A DNA stretch of 64,000 bases, taken from assembly GCA_021776235.1 (NCBI GenBank), contig JAJFGG010000016.1, positions 96,165 through 160,164 on the forward strand. Reading direction: 5' to 3'. Shown here one piece after another: positions 44,330 through 53,539 of the stretch. The notes under the pieces were generated by a model that saw nothing but the letters and a program-made list of their open reading frames with translations, was not told where the DNA came from and did not search any database. Made by a program: the position numbers and the translations under genes. Positions within the stretch are counted from its first letter, which is position 1, and the number at the start of each line of letters is the position of its first letter. This stretch comes from Alphaproteobacteria bacterium. Its GTDB lineage: Bacteria > Pseudomonadota > Alphaproteobacteria > GCA-2731375.

Positions 44330-45268
44330 TCAGGGCTGAAACCCGACAGCGCCATCATACTTCGCCGCCTCTTCCTCGGGCAAGAATTCGGCTTCCATTT
44401 CGCGGATCTCGGGAAAGCCGACGAAACCGTGAAAATCCGCCAGAGGATGCGCCTTGTTGGCCGCTTTCAGTCGTTCCTCCAGGGCATTGTCCTCTGCCGC
44501 GAAGGCGCTGTAATAATCCCACATGGCATTGGCCGCGGCCCGCATGCCGCCGCCTGGATTGATCACCAAATCGATACCAAGCTGTTGCAGTTCCCCCGAC
44601 GAAAGATTGGGCGAAACGCCGGTGCGGTTGTAAAGAATGGCGCCCGGCACGGCTTCGCAGACCTGCTGGATTTCCTCCCCCGTCAGCAATCCCTCCGGGA
44701 AAGCCATATCGGCGCCCGCTTCGCGGTAGGCTTGCAAACGATTGATGGCATCTTCCAGACTGCCGCCGGCCACGCCGCGGGCATCGCAACGTGCGATCAA
44801 AACAAAATCAGGGTCAATCTCGTCGCGCACCCGCGCCGCCGCCCGGATCTTGCCGGCGGCTTCATCCAGCGGGATCACCTGTTTGCCGGCGACATGGCCA
44901 CAGCGTTTCGGCGCGATCTGATCCTCCAGATGGATGCCCGCCACGCCGGTCTTGATGAACTCCTCCACCGTGCGCATGACGTTGATGGCATTGCCATAGC
45001 CCGTGTCGGCGTCGCAAATCACCGGCACCTTGACCGAACTGGCCACCTTGGAGGCAACGTCGGTGACCTCCGTCAAGGTCGTCAGGCCCACGTCGGGCCG
45101 GCCAATATGGCTGACGGAAACGCCGTAACCGGAAATATAAACGGTGGAGAAACCTGTCCGTTCGATTATGCGCGCACCCATGGCATTAAAACAGCCCGGC
45201 GCGACAATGATATCGTCGGCGGCGAGCAGCGCACGCAGGGCTTTCGCCGCACCTTTGGAATTGGTCAA
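44330..45268 (-). CDS. Isocitrate-lyase / PEP-mutase family enzyme
   Basis: 312 aa. The superfamily motif KRCGH appears as APKRCGHVAGK and the metal site as CDADTGYGN, with LEDQ further on. Members cleave 2-methylisocitrate, oxaloacetate, dimethylmalate or carboxyphosphonoenolpyruvate. The start is taken as TTG at 45268 because GGGAGG lies 8 bases before it. The GTG at 45277 would overlap that site. It lies 38 bases upstream of the hydrolase gene on the same strand and is probably the first gene of this cluster, supplying or breaking a 2-hydroxy- or 2-oxodiacid. Confidence 0.85.
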   Translation of the reverse strand: MTNSKGAAKALRALLAADDIIVAPGCFNAMGARIIERTGFSTVYISGYGVSVSHIGRPDVGLTTLTEVTDVASKVASSVKVPVICDADTGYGNAINVMRTVEEFIKTGVAGIHLEDQIAPKRCGHVAGKQVIPLDEAAGKIRAAARVRDEIDPDFVLIARCDARGVAGGSLEDAINRLQAYREAGADMAFPEGLLTGEEIQQVCEAVPGAILYNRTGVSPNLSSGELQQLGIDLVINPGGGMRAAANAMWDYYSAFAAEDNALEERLKAANKAHPLADFHGFVGFPEIREMEAEFLPEEEAAKYDGAVGFQP

Positions 45269-45354
45269 AACAAGCACCTCCCAGTCCTGGCAATTAATTT
45301 AGATGATGATATTACCAATAGACTAGCAGAAGCAGACCACGTCGGATATGCAAA

Positions 45355-45376
45355 GGGCCGCCCCGAAGGGCGGCCC
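45355..45376 (-). terminator. Terminator after glnA
   Basis: GGGCCGCCC and GGGCGGCCC make a perfect 9-bp stem around CGAA, read on minus as a TTCG tetraloop with TTT following. It lies about 34 bases after the glnA stop. Confidence 0.8.
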
Positions 45377-45409
45377 GAGATAAATGCGTCGCCTGAAGCG
45401 AAAGATGCG

Positions 45410-46819
45410 TCAGACGCTGTAGTACATATCGAATTCAACCGGATGCGGCGCGTGTTCGAAGGTGTAGACCTCCTCCCACTTCAGCTCCAAATAGCCGTCG
45501 ATCTGATCGTCCGTGAAAACGCCACCTTTTTTCAGAAAATCGCGGTCGGCGTCCAGGCTTTCCAGGGCTTCGCGCAATGAACCGCAAACGGTCGGAACAT
45601 CGGCCAGTTCCTCGGGCGGCAGGTCATAGAGATCCTTGTCCATGGGATCGCCAGGGTGGATCTTGTTCTCAATGCCGTCCAGGCCCGCCATCAACATCGC
45701 CGTGAAGGCCAGATAAGGATTGGCGCCCGGATCGGGGAAGCGGATTTCCACGCGCTTGCCATTCGGGCTGGGCGAAAACGGAATCCGGCACGAGGCCGAG
45801 CGGTTGCGGGCCGAATAAGCCAGCAACACCGGCGCCTCGAAGCCCGGGATCAACCGCTTGTAGGAGTTGGTAAGCGGGTTGGTGAAGGCGTTGATGGCCT
45901 TGGCATGCTTCATGATGCCGCCAATATAGTACAGGCAGTTTTCGGACAAATCCGCATAACCCGAACCCGCGAACAGCGGCTTGCCATCCTTCCAGATCGA
46001 CTGATGCACATGCATGCCGGAACCATTGTCGTTCATCACCGGCTTGGGCATGAAGGTTGCCGTCTTGCCATAGGAATGGGCTACGTTGTGGACCACGTAC
46101 TTGTAAATCTGCATCTGGTCCGCACAGGATGTCAGGGGCGCAAACTTCATGCCCAATTCATGCTGGCTGGGAGCCACTTCATGATGGTGCTTTTCCGTAT
46201 CAATGCCCATTTCGCGCATCACCGTCAGCATCTCGCTGCGCAGATCAGCCGCCGAATCTACCGGAGGCACGGGGAAGTATCCGCCCTTGGCGGCGGGGCG
46301 ATGGCCAATGTTGCCGCCTTCGAGATCGCTGCCGGAATTGTACGGCCCCTCGCCTTCGTCGATGGAGTAAAAGGTCTCGTTCTGCGAGACCTTGAAGCGC
46401 ACGTCGTCGAAAACGAAGAACTCGGCCTCGGGTCCGAAATAGGCCGTATCGCCCGCACCGGAACTTTGCAGATAGGCCTCGGCCCGCCGCGCCGTCGATC
46501 GGGGATCACGACCATAGGCTTCATGGGTCGAAGGTTCCACCACATCGCAGAACAGCACCAGGGTGGGCTGCGCCAGGAAGGGGTCCATCACCGCCGTTGT
46601 CGGATCGGGCATCAGCGCCATATCGGAATCGTTGATCGCTTTCCAGCCCGCAATGGACGAGCCATCGAACATGACGCCATCGGCAAACAGATCCGCATCA
46701 ACGAAATTCGCGTCCATGGCAAGATGCTGCCATTTGCCCCGCGGATCGGTGAAGCGGAAGTCAACGAATGGAATTTCTTCGTCCTGAATTCTTTTCAGAA
46801 CGCTTTCGGCAGTGGACAT
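45410..46819 (-). CDS. glnA: Glutamine synthetase type I
   Basis: 469 aa, full length. [31 protein letters not shown] and [15 protein letters not shown] are active-site motifs. The adenylylation Tyr lies in DLYDLPPEE near residue 398, so activity should be controlled by GlnE. It makes glutamine from glutamate, ammonia and ATP in the cytoplasm as a dodecamer. It is downstream of glnB by 83 bases and probably transcribed with it from the -24/-12 promoter at 47308, so it responds to nitrogen limitation. Confidence 0.96.
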   Translation of the reverse strand: MSTAESVLKRIQDEEIPFVDFRFTDPRGKWQHLAMDANFVDADLFADGVMFDGSSIAGWKAINDSDMALMPDPTTAVMDPFLAQPTLVLFCDVVEPSTHEAYGRDPRSTARRAEAYLQSSGAGDTAYFGPEAEFFVFDDVRFKVSQNETFYSIDEGEGPYNSGSDLEGGNIGHRPAAKGGYFPVPPVDSAADLRSEMLTVMREMGIDTEKHHHEVAPSQHELGMKFAPLTSCADQMQIYKYVVHNVAHSYGKTATFMPKPVMNDNGSGMHVHQSIWKDGKPLFAGSGYADLSENCLYYIGGIMKHAKAINAFTNPLTNSYKRLIPGFEAPVLLAYSARNRSASCRIPFSPSPNGKRVEIRFPDPGANPYLAFTAMLMAGLDGIENKIHPGDPMDKDLYDLPPEELADVPTVCGSLREALESLDADRDFLKKGGVFTDDQIDGYLELKWEEVYTFEHAPHPVEFDMYYSV

Positions 46820-46902
46820 GGCTTTCGGTTCCTTCCTGTGTCCTTGATTACTTCGCTAAGTTTCCTGCTGGTTGTATTTCGAGTGTCCTGGATAGGGCCG
46901 GC

Positions 46903-47256
<354 letters not shown>

Positions 47257-47307
47257 TTAGTCGCGGTCGTAACACCCGACCGTTTCAGCATTCCACAATC
47301 GTTAGCT

Positions 47308-47324
47308 AGCACAAATCGTGCCAA
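47308..47324 (-). promoter_or_regulatory. Sigma-54 (-24/-12) promoter of glnB-glnA
   Basis: On the minus strand TTGGCACG-ATTT-GTGCT matches the consensus TTGGCACG-N4-TTGCW closely, with the GG and GC 10 bases apart. The start point would be near 47297, about 55 bases before the glnB ATG. NtrC is the expected activator, and upstream sites for it were not clearly found. Confidence 0.88.
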
Positions 47325-47438
47325 CTTGTGATCTTTTTAAACCTTTGATTTTAAACCATAACCCAATGTCTCAAATAGCCTCTCAAGATATCTGCCTAAA
47401 TTAGCATCACGTTGCCCGAAAAATATGCAGACGAATGA

Positions 47439-48608
47439 TCATTGCGCCGCAAGCAGCTCACGAATACGGGTCATGGCAGCGCGGATATTCTGCGTGGAAT
47501 TGGCGTAGGAAAAGCGCAGGTAGCCTTCCCCATAGGCCCCGAACGAGGTGCCGGAAATTACCGCTACGCCGGCTTCGTTCAACATTTTTTCCTGCAAATC
47601 CTGCGAGGTCATGCCCGTGCCCTCGATATTGGGAAAGGCGTAAAACGCCCCGCCGGGCTGGACGCAGCGAAATCCGGGAATGGTGTTCAATTCGTCAACG
47701 ATCACCTTGCGCCGTTGCTCAAAGGCCTTGACCATCTCCTCCGCCGCGTCCTGGGGTCCGCGCAGGGCCTCGACCCCGGCCCACTGGGTCGCCGCGTTGA
47801 CGCAGGAATGGTCGTTGACGCACAGGCGCGTGGCCTGTTCGGCACAAGCTTCGGGCCAGATGGCGTATCCCAGGCGCCAGCCCGTCATGGCGTAGGTCTT
47901 GGACCAGCCATCCAACAGGATCAGGCGGTCCCGGATCGATGGATAGCCCAGCAGGCTAACGTGGGGTTGATTGTCATAAACCATGCGGCTGTAAATCTCG
48001 TCGGACAGGACAACCACCTCCGGATGGCGCTCCAGACCGGCCACGAGTTTGTCCAGCTCGTCCCTTTGCACGACGCCGCCGGTGGGATTTGCCGGCGAGT
48101 TTATGATGATCAGACGGGTGCGCTCGTTAATTTTTTCCAGCACTTCGTCGGCTGAGAAGGAAAAGCCCGAATCCTCGTGCAAGGCGATGGGCACCGGGGT
48201 GGCGCCGGAAAAGCGGATCGCCGATTCATAGATGGGAAAGCCGGGGTTTGGATACATGATCTCGGCCCCGGCCTCGCCAAACATCAGGCAGGCGTAAAAC
48301 ATTGTCGGTTTACCGCCCGGCTGGATCACCACATGGTCGGGATCAATGGCGACGCCACGGTATTTTTGAATATCGTCTGCCACGGCCTGGCGCAGTTCGG
48401 GGATACCGTTCGCCGGGGTATAGCCGTGATGGCCGTCGGCCAGGGCCTTGCGCCCGGCCTCGACGATATTCGCCGGTGTCTGGAAATCAGGCTGACCGAT
48501 ACCAAGATTGATGATATCGCGGCCCTGGGCGGCCAGCGCATTGGCCCGGGCCAGGACCTCGAATGCGGTCTCCGTGCCCAGGTGGTTCATTCGATTGGCG
48601 AGTTGCAT
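47439..48608 (-). CDS. Class I aminotransferase
   Basis: 389 aa from the ATG at 48608. A GTG 8 codons earlier is also possible. The PLP Lys lies in LLDGWSKTYAMTGWRLGY, and NSPANPTGG and SDEIYSRMVYD are fold-type I landmarks. It resembles aspartate/aromatic aminotransferases of the AAT-Ib type (IINLGIGQPDF). It would move amino groups between an amino acid and 2-oxoglutarate. It lies downstream of, but 59 bases from, acyl-CoA dehydrogenase 4 on the same strand. Substrate not predictable. Confidence 0.9.
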   Translation of the reverse strand: MQLANRMNHLGTETAFEVLARANALAAQGRDIINLGIGQPDFQTPANIVEAGRKALADGHHGYTPANGIPELRQAVADDIQKYRGVAIDPDHVVIQPGGKPTMFYACLMFGEAGAEIMYPNPGFPIYESAIRFSGATPVPIALHEDSGFSFSADEVLEKINERTRLIIINSPANPTGGVVQRDELDKLVAGLERHPEVVVLSDEIYSRMVYDNQPHVSLLGYPSIRDRLILLDGWSKTYAMTGWRLGYAIWPEACAEQATRLCVNDHSCVNAATQWAGVEALRGPQDAAEEMVKAFEQRRKVIVDELNTIPGFRCVQPGGAFYAFPNIEGTGMTSQDLQEKMLNEAGVAVISGTSFGAYGEGYLRFSYANSTQNIRAAMTRIRELLAAQ

Positions 48609-48667
48609 GACCGGGTTATGCCATGACTGCACGCCGGTACCAAGCCCCAGATGAGGGCAACCGGAGA

Positions 48668-49822
48668 TCAGCGGCCCGCTTCATATGCCTTCATCGTTTC
48701 GCGGGCGATGACCAGCTGCATGATCTGGGAGGTTCCCTCGAATATACGCAGCAGTCGGGCATCGCGGAACAACCGTTCCACCGCTGTTTCCCGCATATAG
48801 CCATAGCCGCCGTGCACTTGCACAGCCCGGTCAGCAATGCGCCAGACGGTTTCCGAGGCAAAGTATTTGCAGGCCGCTGCCGCCTTGGTCACGTTTTCGC
48901 CGGCGTCCATCTGCCGGGCTGTCTGTTCCACCATGGCCCGGGCCGCCAGATGCTCCGCCTCGCTGTCAGCGATCATGCCTTGGATCAATTGAAAGTCCGC
49001 GATGGGCTTGCCAAATTGTTGCCGTTCCATGGCGTAGGCGGTCATTTCCTCCAGCAGACGGCAGGACAAACCGACGCAGACCGCGCCCATATGAATTCGC
49101 GCGTCGTCCAGCACCTTCATCGCCGTGATGAAGCCCTGTCCCTCGATGCCGCCCAGCAGGGCCGCGCCCGGCACCCGGCATTCGTCGAAGGTAACATCCG
49201 CCGTGGGCGCCCCCAGTTGGCCCATTTTCTCCAACGGCGGATCCACCTGCAGGCCCGGTGTATGGGCCTCCACCAAAAAAGCCGAAACGCCGGCCGCGCC
49301 TTTATCGTCCGGATCGGTCCTCGCCATGACCGTGAACAGGCCGGCGACCGGTGCATTGGAAATAAAGCGCTTGCTGCCGTTCAGGATATAGTCCGCCCCA
49401 ACCCGTCGGGCCGTGGTCGACAGGCTTTTCGCATCCGAGCCGCTGCCCGGTTCGGTCAGGCAAAAGCTGACAATCAGGTCGCCGGCGGCGATGGACGGCA
49501 GATAGCGCCGTTTTTGCTCTTCCGTACCGTCAAGCACGATGCTTTTGCCGCCCACCCCGTTGGTCGTGCCCACGTACGAGCGGTAGGCGGGCGCGGCGCG
49601 GCAAAATTCGAATATCATCCGCACCTCGGACCATTTGCTCAGGCCCAGACCGCCATGCTCGACTGGAATGGCATAGGCGAACAGACCCATCCGCCGCATC
49701 AGGTCCAACAGGTCATCGGGTATCACATGTTCCCGGTCGACCCGGGCTTCCGCCGGGATCAGTTTTTCATTTACCAGGCGGCGCACGCTGTCCAGCAGCG
49801 GCGCGATATCGTCTTCGTTCAT
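48668..49822 (-). CDS. Acyl-CoA dehydrogenase (4)
   Basis: 384 aa from MNEDDIAPLLD, with GGAG 9 bases upstream. A much longer open frame exists, but its extra 289 residues read as low-complexity antisense of the next gene. SFCLTEPGSGSDAKS is the FAD loop, AVQVHGGYGYMRE and IFEGTSQIMQLVI complete the family pattern, and the EGT Glu is the likely base. It is divergent from the aminotransferase at 49916 across 93 bases. Confidence 0.9.
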   Translation of the reverse strand: MNEDDIAPLLDSVRRLVNEKLIPAEARVDREHVIPDDLLDLMRRMGLFAYAIPVEHGGLGLSKWSEVRMIFEFCRAAPAYRSYVGTTNGVGGKSIVLDGTEEQKRRYLPSIAAGDLIVSFCLTEPGSGSDAKSLSTTARRVGADYILNGSKRFISNAPVAGLFTVMARTDPDDKGAAGVSAFLVEAHTPGLQVDPPLEKMGQLGAPTADVTFDECRVPGAALLGGIEGQGFITAMKVLDDARIHMGAVCVGLSCRLLEEMTAYAMERQQFGKPIADFQLIQGMIADSEAEHLAARAMVEQTARQMDAGENVTKAAAACKYFASETVWRIADRAVQVHGGYGYMRETAVERLFRDARLLRIFEGTSQIMQLVIARETMKAYEAGR

Positions 49823-49915
49823 CCTGGATTGCTCCTTCACCGCTATATGTGCCTTGCCTTTGCCCCGCCGACTGGAGCACATTCGGCATAGTCCAGCAAA
49901 GGATAGGACGGCGGG

Positions 49916-51076
49916 ATGAAACCAGCCAACAGCATTCTTGCCAGTTTCGGCACCACGGTGTTCGAGGTCATGACCCGTCTGGCGATCGAGCATCAGACCA
50001 TCAATCTGGGCCAGGGGTTTCCCGATGAGGACGGCCCCGACAGCATCAAGGCGATGCTGGACACGGCCACGCGGGAGGGATCCAACCAATATCCGCCCCT
50101 GCTGGGCATTCCCGAATTGCGCCAGGCCGTCGCCAGCCATAACCAGCGCTTTTATGATCTGGATGTGGATTGGCAAACAGAGGTCATGGTGACCTCCGGC
50201 GCGACCGAGGCGTTGGCCGCATCGATTTTGGCGCTGATCGAACCGGGCGACGAGGCCGTGGTTTTCGAACCGCTGTATGACAGCTATGCCCCCATGCTGC
50301 GCCGGGCCGGGGCGGAGGTGAAATTCGTCCGTCTGCAGCCACCCCACTGGGACATGCCTCGGGATGAACTGGCAGCGGCGTTTTCGCCACGCACCAAACT
50401 GATCCTGCTGAACACGCCCATGAACCCGACAGGCAAGGTATTCAACGGCGAAGAGTTGAACTTCATCGCCGGCCTGATCAGGAAACATGACACCTATGCC
50501 ATTTCTGACGAGGTCTACGAACATCTGATTTTTGATGCGGTCGAACACCTGCCGTTGATCACCCTGCCAGGCATGCGGGACCGCGTCATCCGGATCGGCT
50601 CCGCCGGCAAGACTTTTTCCATGACCGCGTGGAAGGTTGGCTATGTGACAGCGGCGCCAAACCTGTTGGGCCTGATCGCCAAGGCACACCAGTTTCTGGT
50701 CTTCACCACACCATCCAATTTACAACGGGCAGTGGCCTTTGGCCTCGACAACGAACAGGACTGGTACACGCAGCTGGCCATCGATCTGCAGGGCAAACGG
50801 GATATGTTGCAAACGGCCCTGACCGGGATCGGGTTCGATGTGCTGCCCTGCGGGTCGACATATTTCATGAATGCGGATTTCCGGCCCCTGGGTTTCAAGG
50901 GCACGGACGTGGAATTCTGCCGCCATGCCACGATCGACGCCGGCGTCACCGTGGTGCCGGTCTCGGCCCTGTACGCAACGCCGGACGTGGATCATCTGGT
51001 ACGCTTTTGCTTCTGCAAAAAGTACTCGGTTTTGCAAGGTGCCGTGGACCGTTTACGGGAATTCTTCGGGTCATAG
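49916..51076 (+). CDS. Class I/II aminotransferase (YbdL/KAT-like)
   Basis: 386 aa. The PLP Lys is in IGSAGKTFSMTAWKVGY, with LLNTPMNPTGKV and AISDEVYEHLIFD. INLGQGFPDEDGPD is the signature of the kynurenine/methionine aminotransferase branch, which acts on Met, Phe, Tyr or Kyn with 2-oxo acids. The sister gene at 47439 belongs to a different branch, so the two are not a recent duplication. A tRNA-His gene follows on the same strand. Confidence 0.9.
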   Translation: MKPANSILASFGTTVFEVMTRLAIEHQTINLGQGFPDEDGPDSIKAMLDTATREGSNQYPPLLGIPELRQAVASHNQRFYDLDVDWQTEVMVTSGATEALAASILALIEPGDEAVVFEPLYDSYAPMLRRAGAEVKFVRLQPPHWDMPRDELAAAFSPRTKLILLNTPMNPTGKVFNGEELNFIAGLIRKHDTYAISDEVYEHLIFDAVEHLPLITLPGMRDRVIRIGSAGKTFSMTAWKVGYVTAAPNLLGLIAKAHQFLVFTTPSNLQRAVAFGLDNEQDWYTQLAIDLQGKRDMLQTALTGIGFDVLPCGSTYFMNADFRPLGFKGTDVEFCRHATIDAGVTVVPVSALYATPDVDHLVRFCFCKKYSVLQGAVDRLREFFGS

Positions 51077-51129
51077 ACGGATGGCTTGACGGCAGCCCCC
51101 GGTCGGTTTAATCACCATTTCGTCTCGGT

Positions 51130-51207
51130 GGCGGGTGTAGCTCAGTCGGTTAGAGCGCTAGATTGTGGATCTAGAGGTCGGGGGTTCAATTCCCCTCACT
51201 CGCCCCA
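51130..51207 (+). tRNA. tRNA-His (GTG), with encoded G-1, C73 and CCA
   Basis: The cloverleaf folds by hand. The acceptor stem GCGGGTG pairs with CACTCGC. The D-arm is GCTC-AGTCGGTTA-GAGC. The anticodon stem CTAGA/TCTAG holds loop TTGTGGA (anticodon GTG at 34-36). The T-arm is GGGGG-TTCAATT-CCCCT. G at 51130 is G-1, pairing with C73, and CCA is encoded. Encoded G-1:C73 is the bacterial norm. Some alphaproteobacteria have lost it and add G-1 after transcription (established), so this lineage is outside that group. Confidence 0.95.
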
Positions 51208-51329
51208 TTCCCCCAGCAAAAACGCGCCAGTCGATAATTTCAGTGGCCGCCGCCGAATAGGCCGCGAGTTCGGCTTGTTTCTGCAATGTCCGCACCTGAT
51301 GCTATGTTCCATCCTTACGAGCTAGCCGA

Positions 51330-53078
51330 ATGGCCAGGCGAAACAGCCCTGACGAGGACATTGTGAGCAACAGCGATCCGGATGCATCAAACAGTTATGA
51401 TGTGATCGTGCTGGGCGCCGGGGCTGGCGGCATGGCTGCGGCCGTCGTTGCCGCCAACGAGGGCCTGAAAACCCTGGTCATTGAAAAGACCGCCTATGTC
51501 GGCGGTACCACCGCCCTGTCGGGCGGCATGGTCTGGGTACCGAACAACGCCAAGATGGCGGCAAGCGGTCTATCCGATACGACGGAAGCCGCACAAACCT
51601 ACCTCGATGCCACCGCTGGCCAGGACGGCGATCGTGCTGACCGCGCCTCACTGCGGCAGACTTTTCTGGCCGAAGCGCCCCGGGCAATCGAATATTTCGA
51701 CCGCAACAGCCATGTCCATCTGGTACCGCTGGCCTTTTACCCCGACTATTATCCGGACAAGCCGGGCGCCACCTTGGGTGGGCGCGTGATGGAGCCGTTG
51801 GCCCTGGACGCGCGTGAACTTGGCGATGGCTTCAAGCTGCTGCGCCCACCGCTGCCCGAATTTACCCTGTTCGGCGGCATGATGGTGGCGCGGCCGGACA
51901 TTGTGCATTTCCGCGGCATGTTCCGTTCCGCCACCTCGGCCTTGAAAGTGGCGCGGCTGGTCTTTTCCTATGCGGTCGATCGAACCAAATTTCACCGCGG
52001 CGCCAACCTTGTGCTCGGCAATGCCCTGGCCGGCCGGTTGCTCAAATCCCTGCTGACCCTTGACGTGCCGATCCGGTGCAACACTGTCACCAATCGTCTG
52101 CTCGAAGAGGACGGCCGGATTACCGGCATCGAGATTGCCGGCCCGTCCGGACCTGTGGTGCTCGAGGCGCGGCGCGGCGTGGTTCTGGCGGCGGGCGGAT
52201 TTTCCCACAACCCGGACCTGCGGGCCCGTTATCTGCCCAGCGAAGCCGGCATGCATTCGGCGGCGGCGGAGGGCAACGGCGGCGACGGCCTGAACCTGGC
52301 CCTGGCCGCCGGCGGCAGCCTGGCCGAGGACAACGCCTCGAACGCCTTTTGGGCGCCCATGTCGCGCTTTATCCGGGCCGATGGCAGTGCCGGCGTCTAT
52401 CCTCATACCGTGACCGACAGAGGCAAGCCCGGCATGCTGGCGGTCAATCATGACGGCCGCCGCTTTACCAACGAGTCCAATTCGTACCATGACTTCGTGC
52501 AGGCCATGTTTCGCAGTCATAATCACAGCCCGACGATCCCGTCCCATTTACTCTGCGACCGCCGGTCGCTGTGGCAATACGGCCTGGGCGCGGTCAAACC
52601 GATGACCATGCGATTGGCCCCCTACCTGCGCAACGGTTACCTGATCAAGGCATCGAGCCTGGAACAACTGGCGAAAAAAATTGGCGTCGCTCCCGACCAC
52701 CTGTCGGAAACCGTGGCGACCTACAACGCCGACGCGTTGCGCGGCGAAGATACCGCCTTTGGCCGGGGCGGCAATGCGTATCATAAATATGTCGGCGACC
52801 CGGCGAATTTGCCCAACCCCTGTATGAGGCCGATGGAAACGCCGCCATTTTATGCCGTAAAACTTTATCCCGGCGACCTGGGTACGGCAGCCGGGGCGCG
52901 AACCGGGAGCAACGGCGAAGTGCTGCGCGGTGACGGCCAGCCCATTCCTGGATTGTACGCCTGCGGCAACGATATGAATTCGGTCATGGGCGGCAATTAT
53001 CCTGGCCCCGGCATCACCCTGGGTCCGGCGCTGGTATTCGGCTATCTTGCCGCTATGGACATGGTACGGGGCGCTTGA
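51330..53078 (+). CDS. FAD-dependent oxidoreductase, KstD/fumarate-reductase flavoprotein type
   Basis: 582 aa. The dinucleotide motif VLGAGAGGMAAAVVAANEG is at the N-terminus, GGTTALSGGMVWVP follows, and the C-terminus NYPGPGITLGPALVFGYLAAMD binds the FAD end. The pattern is that of 3-oxosteroid 1-dehydrogenase and related flavoproteins. The ATG at 51330 has a weak ribosome site. An in-frame GTG at 51363 has GAGG 5 bases before it and may be the true start. It is first in a plus-strand run with a cupin, a ThDP enzyme, a Mo-hydroxylase and an SDR. No steroid genes are near, so the substrate may be another alicyclic or keto acid. Confidence 0.88.
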   Translation: MARRNSPDEDIVSNSDPDASNSYDVIVLGAGAGGMAAAVVAANEGLKTLVIEKTAYVGGTTALSGGMVWVPNNAKMAASGLSDTTEAAQTYLDATAGQDGDRADRASLRQTFLAEAPRAIEYFDRNSHVHLVPLAFYPDYYPDKPGATLGGRVMEPLALDARELGDGFKLLRPPLPEFTLFGGMMVARPDIVHFRGMFRSATSALKVARLVFSYAVDRTKFHRGANLVLGNALAGRLLKSLLTLDVPIRCNTVTNRLLEEDGRITGIEIAGPSGPVVLEARRGVVLAAGGFSHNPDLRARYLPSEAGMHSAAAEGNGGDGLNLALAAGGSLAEDNASNAFWAPMSRFIRADGSAGVYPHTVTDRGKPGMLAVNHDGRRFTNESNSYHDFVQAMFRSHNHSPTIPSHLLCDRRSLWQYGLGAVKPMTMRLAPYLRNGYLIKASSLEQLAKKIGVAPDHLSETVATYNADALRGEDTAFGRGGNAYHKYVGDPANLPNPCMRPMETPPFYAVKLYPGDLGTAAGARTGSNGEVLRGDGQPIPGLYACGNDMNSVMGGNYPGPGITLGPALVFGYLAAMDMVRGA

Positions 53079-53123
53079 ACCGGCACCGGGCCATCGGCCC
53101 GACAACGATAATTGGAGGAACCT

Positions 53124-53495
53124 ATGAGTGATAGCAAAGGCAGGCCGGGCATCCGCAATATCGCCGAGGTGCCCTGGCAACAATTCCCCGACCATTTCGG
53201 CGGCGCCTTGTCGAAGGCCCTGGTCGGCCCGGGCGATACCGACATCAAATTGATCGACTATCGGATCTCCAGCTATCAGCCCATGGCGCACGTCGCCGCG
53301 CATAGTCACAAGGTCCAGGAACAGATCTACCACGTGCTTGATGGTGAGGGCCTGATGCAGATCGACGGTGAAGACACCGTGGTACGGCGCCACGACGTGA
53401 TCCACATCCCGCCGGGCGTCGAGCACGCCATTGCCAATTCCGGACTGGTGGACCTGGTCTTTCTGGTCATCACCGCGCCCGCATCCGACGAATAA
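53124..53495 (+). CDS. Cupin-domain protein
   Basis: 123 aa from the ATG at 53124, backed by GGAGGAACCT. Cupin motif 1 appears as VAAHSHKVQEQIYHVLDGEG with His and Glu metal ligands. Motif 2 is HIPPGVEHAIANSG. It could be a small dioxygenase, isomerase or sugar-acid binding protein. It is located between the flavoprotein and the ThDP enzyme and may be a ligand-binding or lactonase-like helper. Function unknown. Confidence 0.85.
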   Translation: MSDSKGRPGIRNIAEVPWQQFPDHFGGALSKALVGPGDTDIKLIDYRISSYQPMAHVAAHSHKVQEQIYHVLDGEGLMQIDGEDTVVRRHDVIHIPPGVEHAIANSGLVDLVFLVITAPASDE

Positions 53496-53539
53496 TCGCG
53501 ACTTGCACGGACAGGAACTTTGAGAATGGGAGTCGAGAC

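Noticed and set aside
47336..47355. TTAA pair near glnB as CtrA box
   Set aside because: The spacing is 10 bases rather than 7, and glnB is not a known CtrA target.
48668..50689. 673-residue version of acyl-CoA dehydrogenase 4
   Set aside because: The first 289 residues are antisense to the 49916 aminotransferase and low in complexity. The ATG at 49822 has a good ribosome site.
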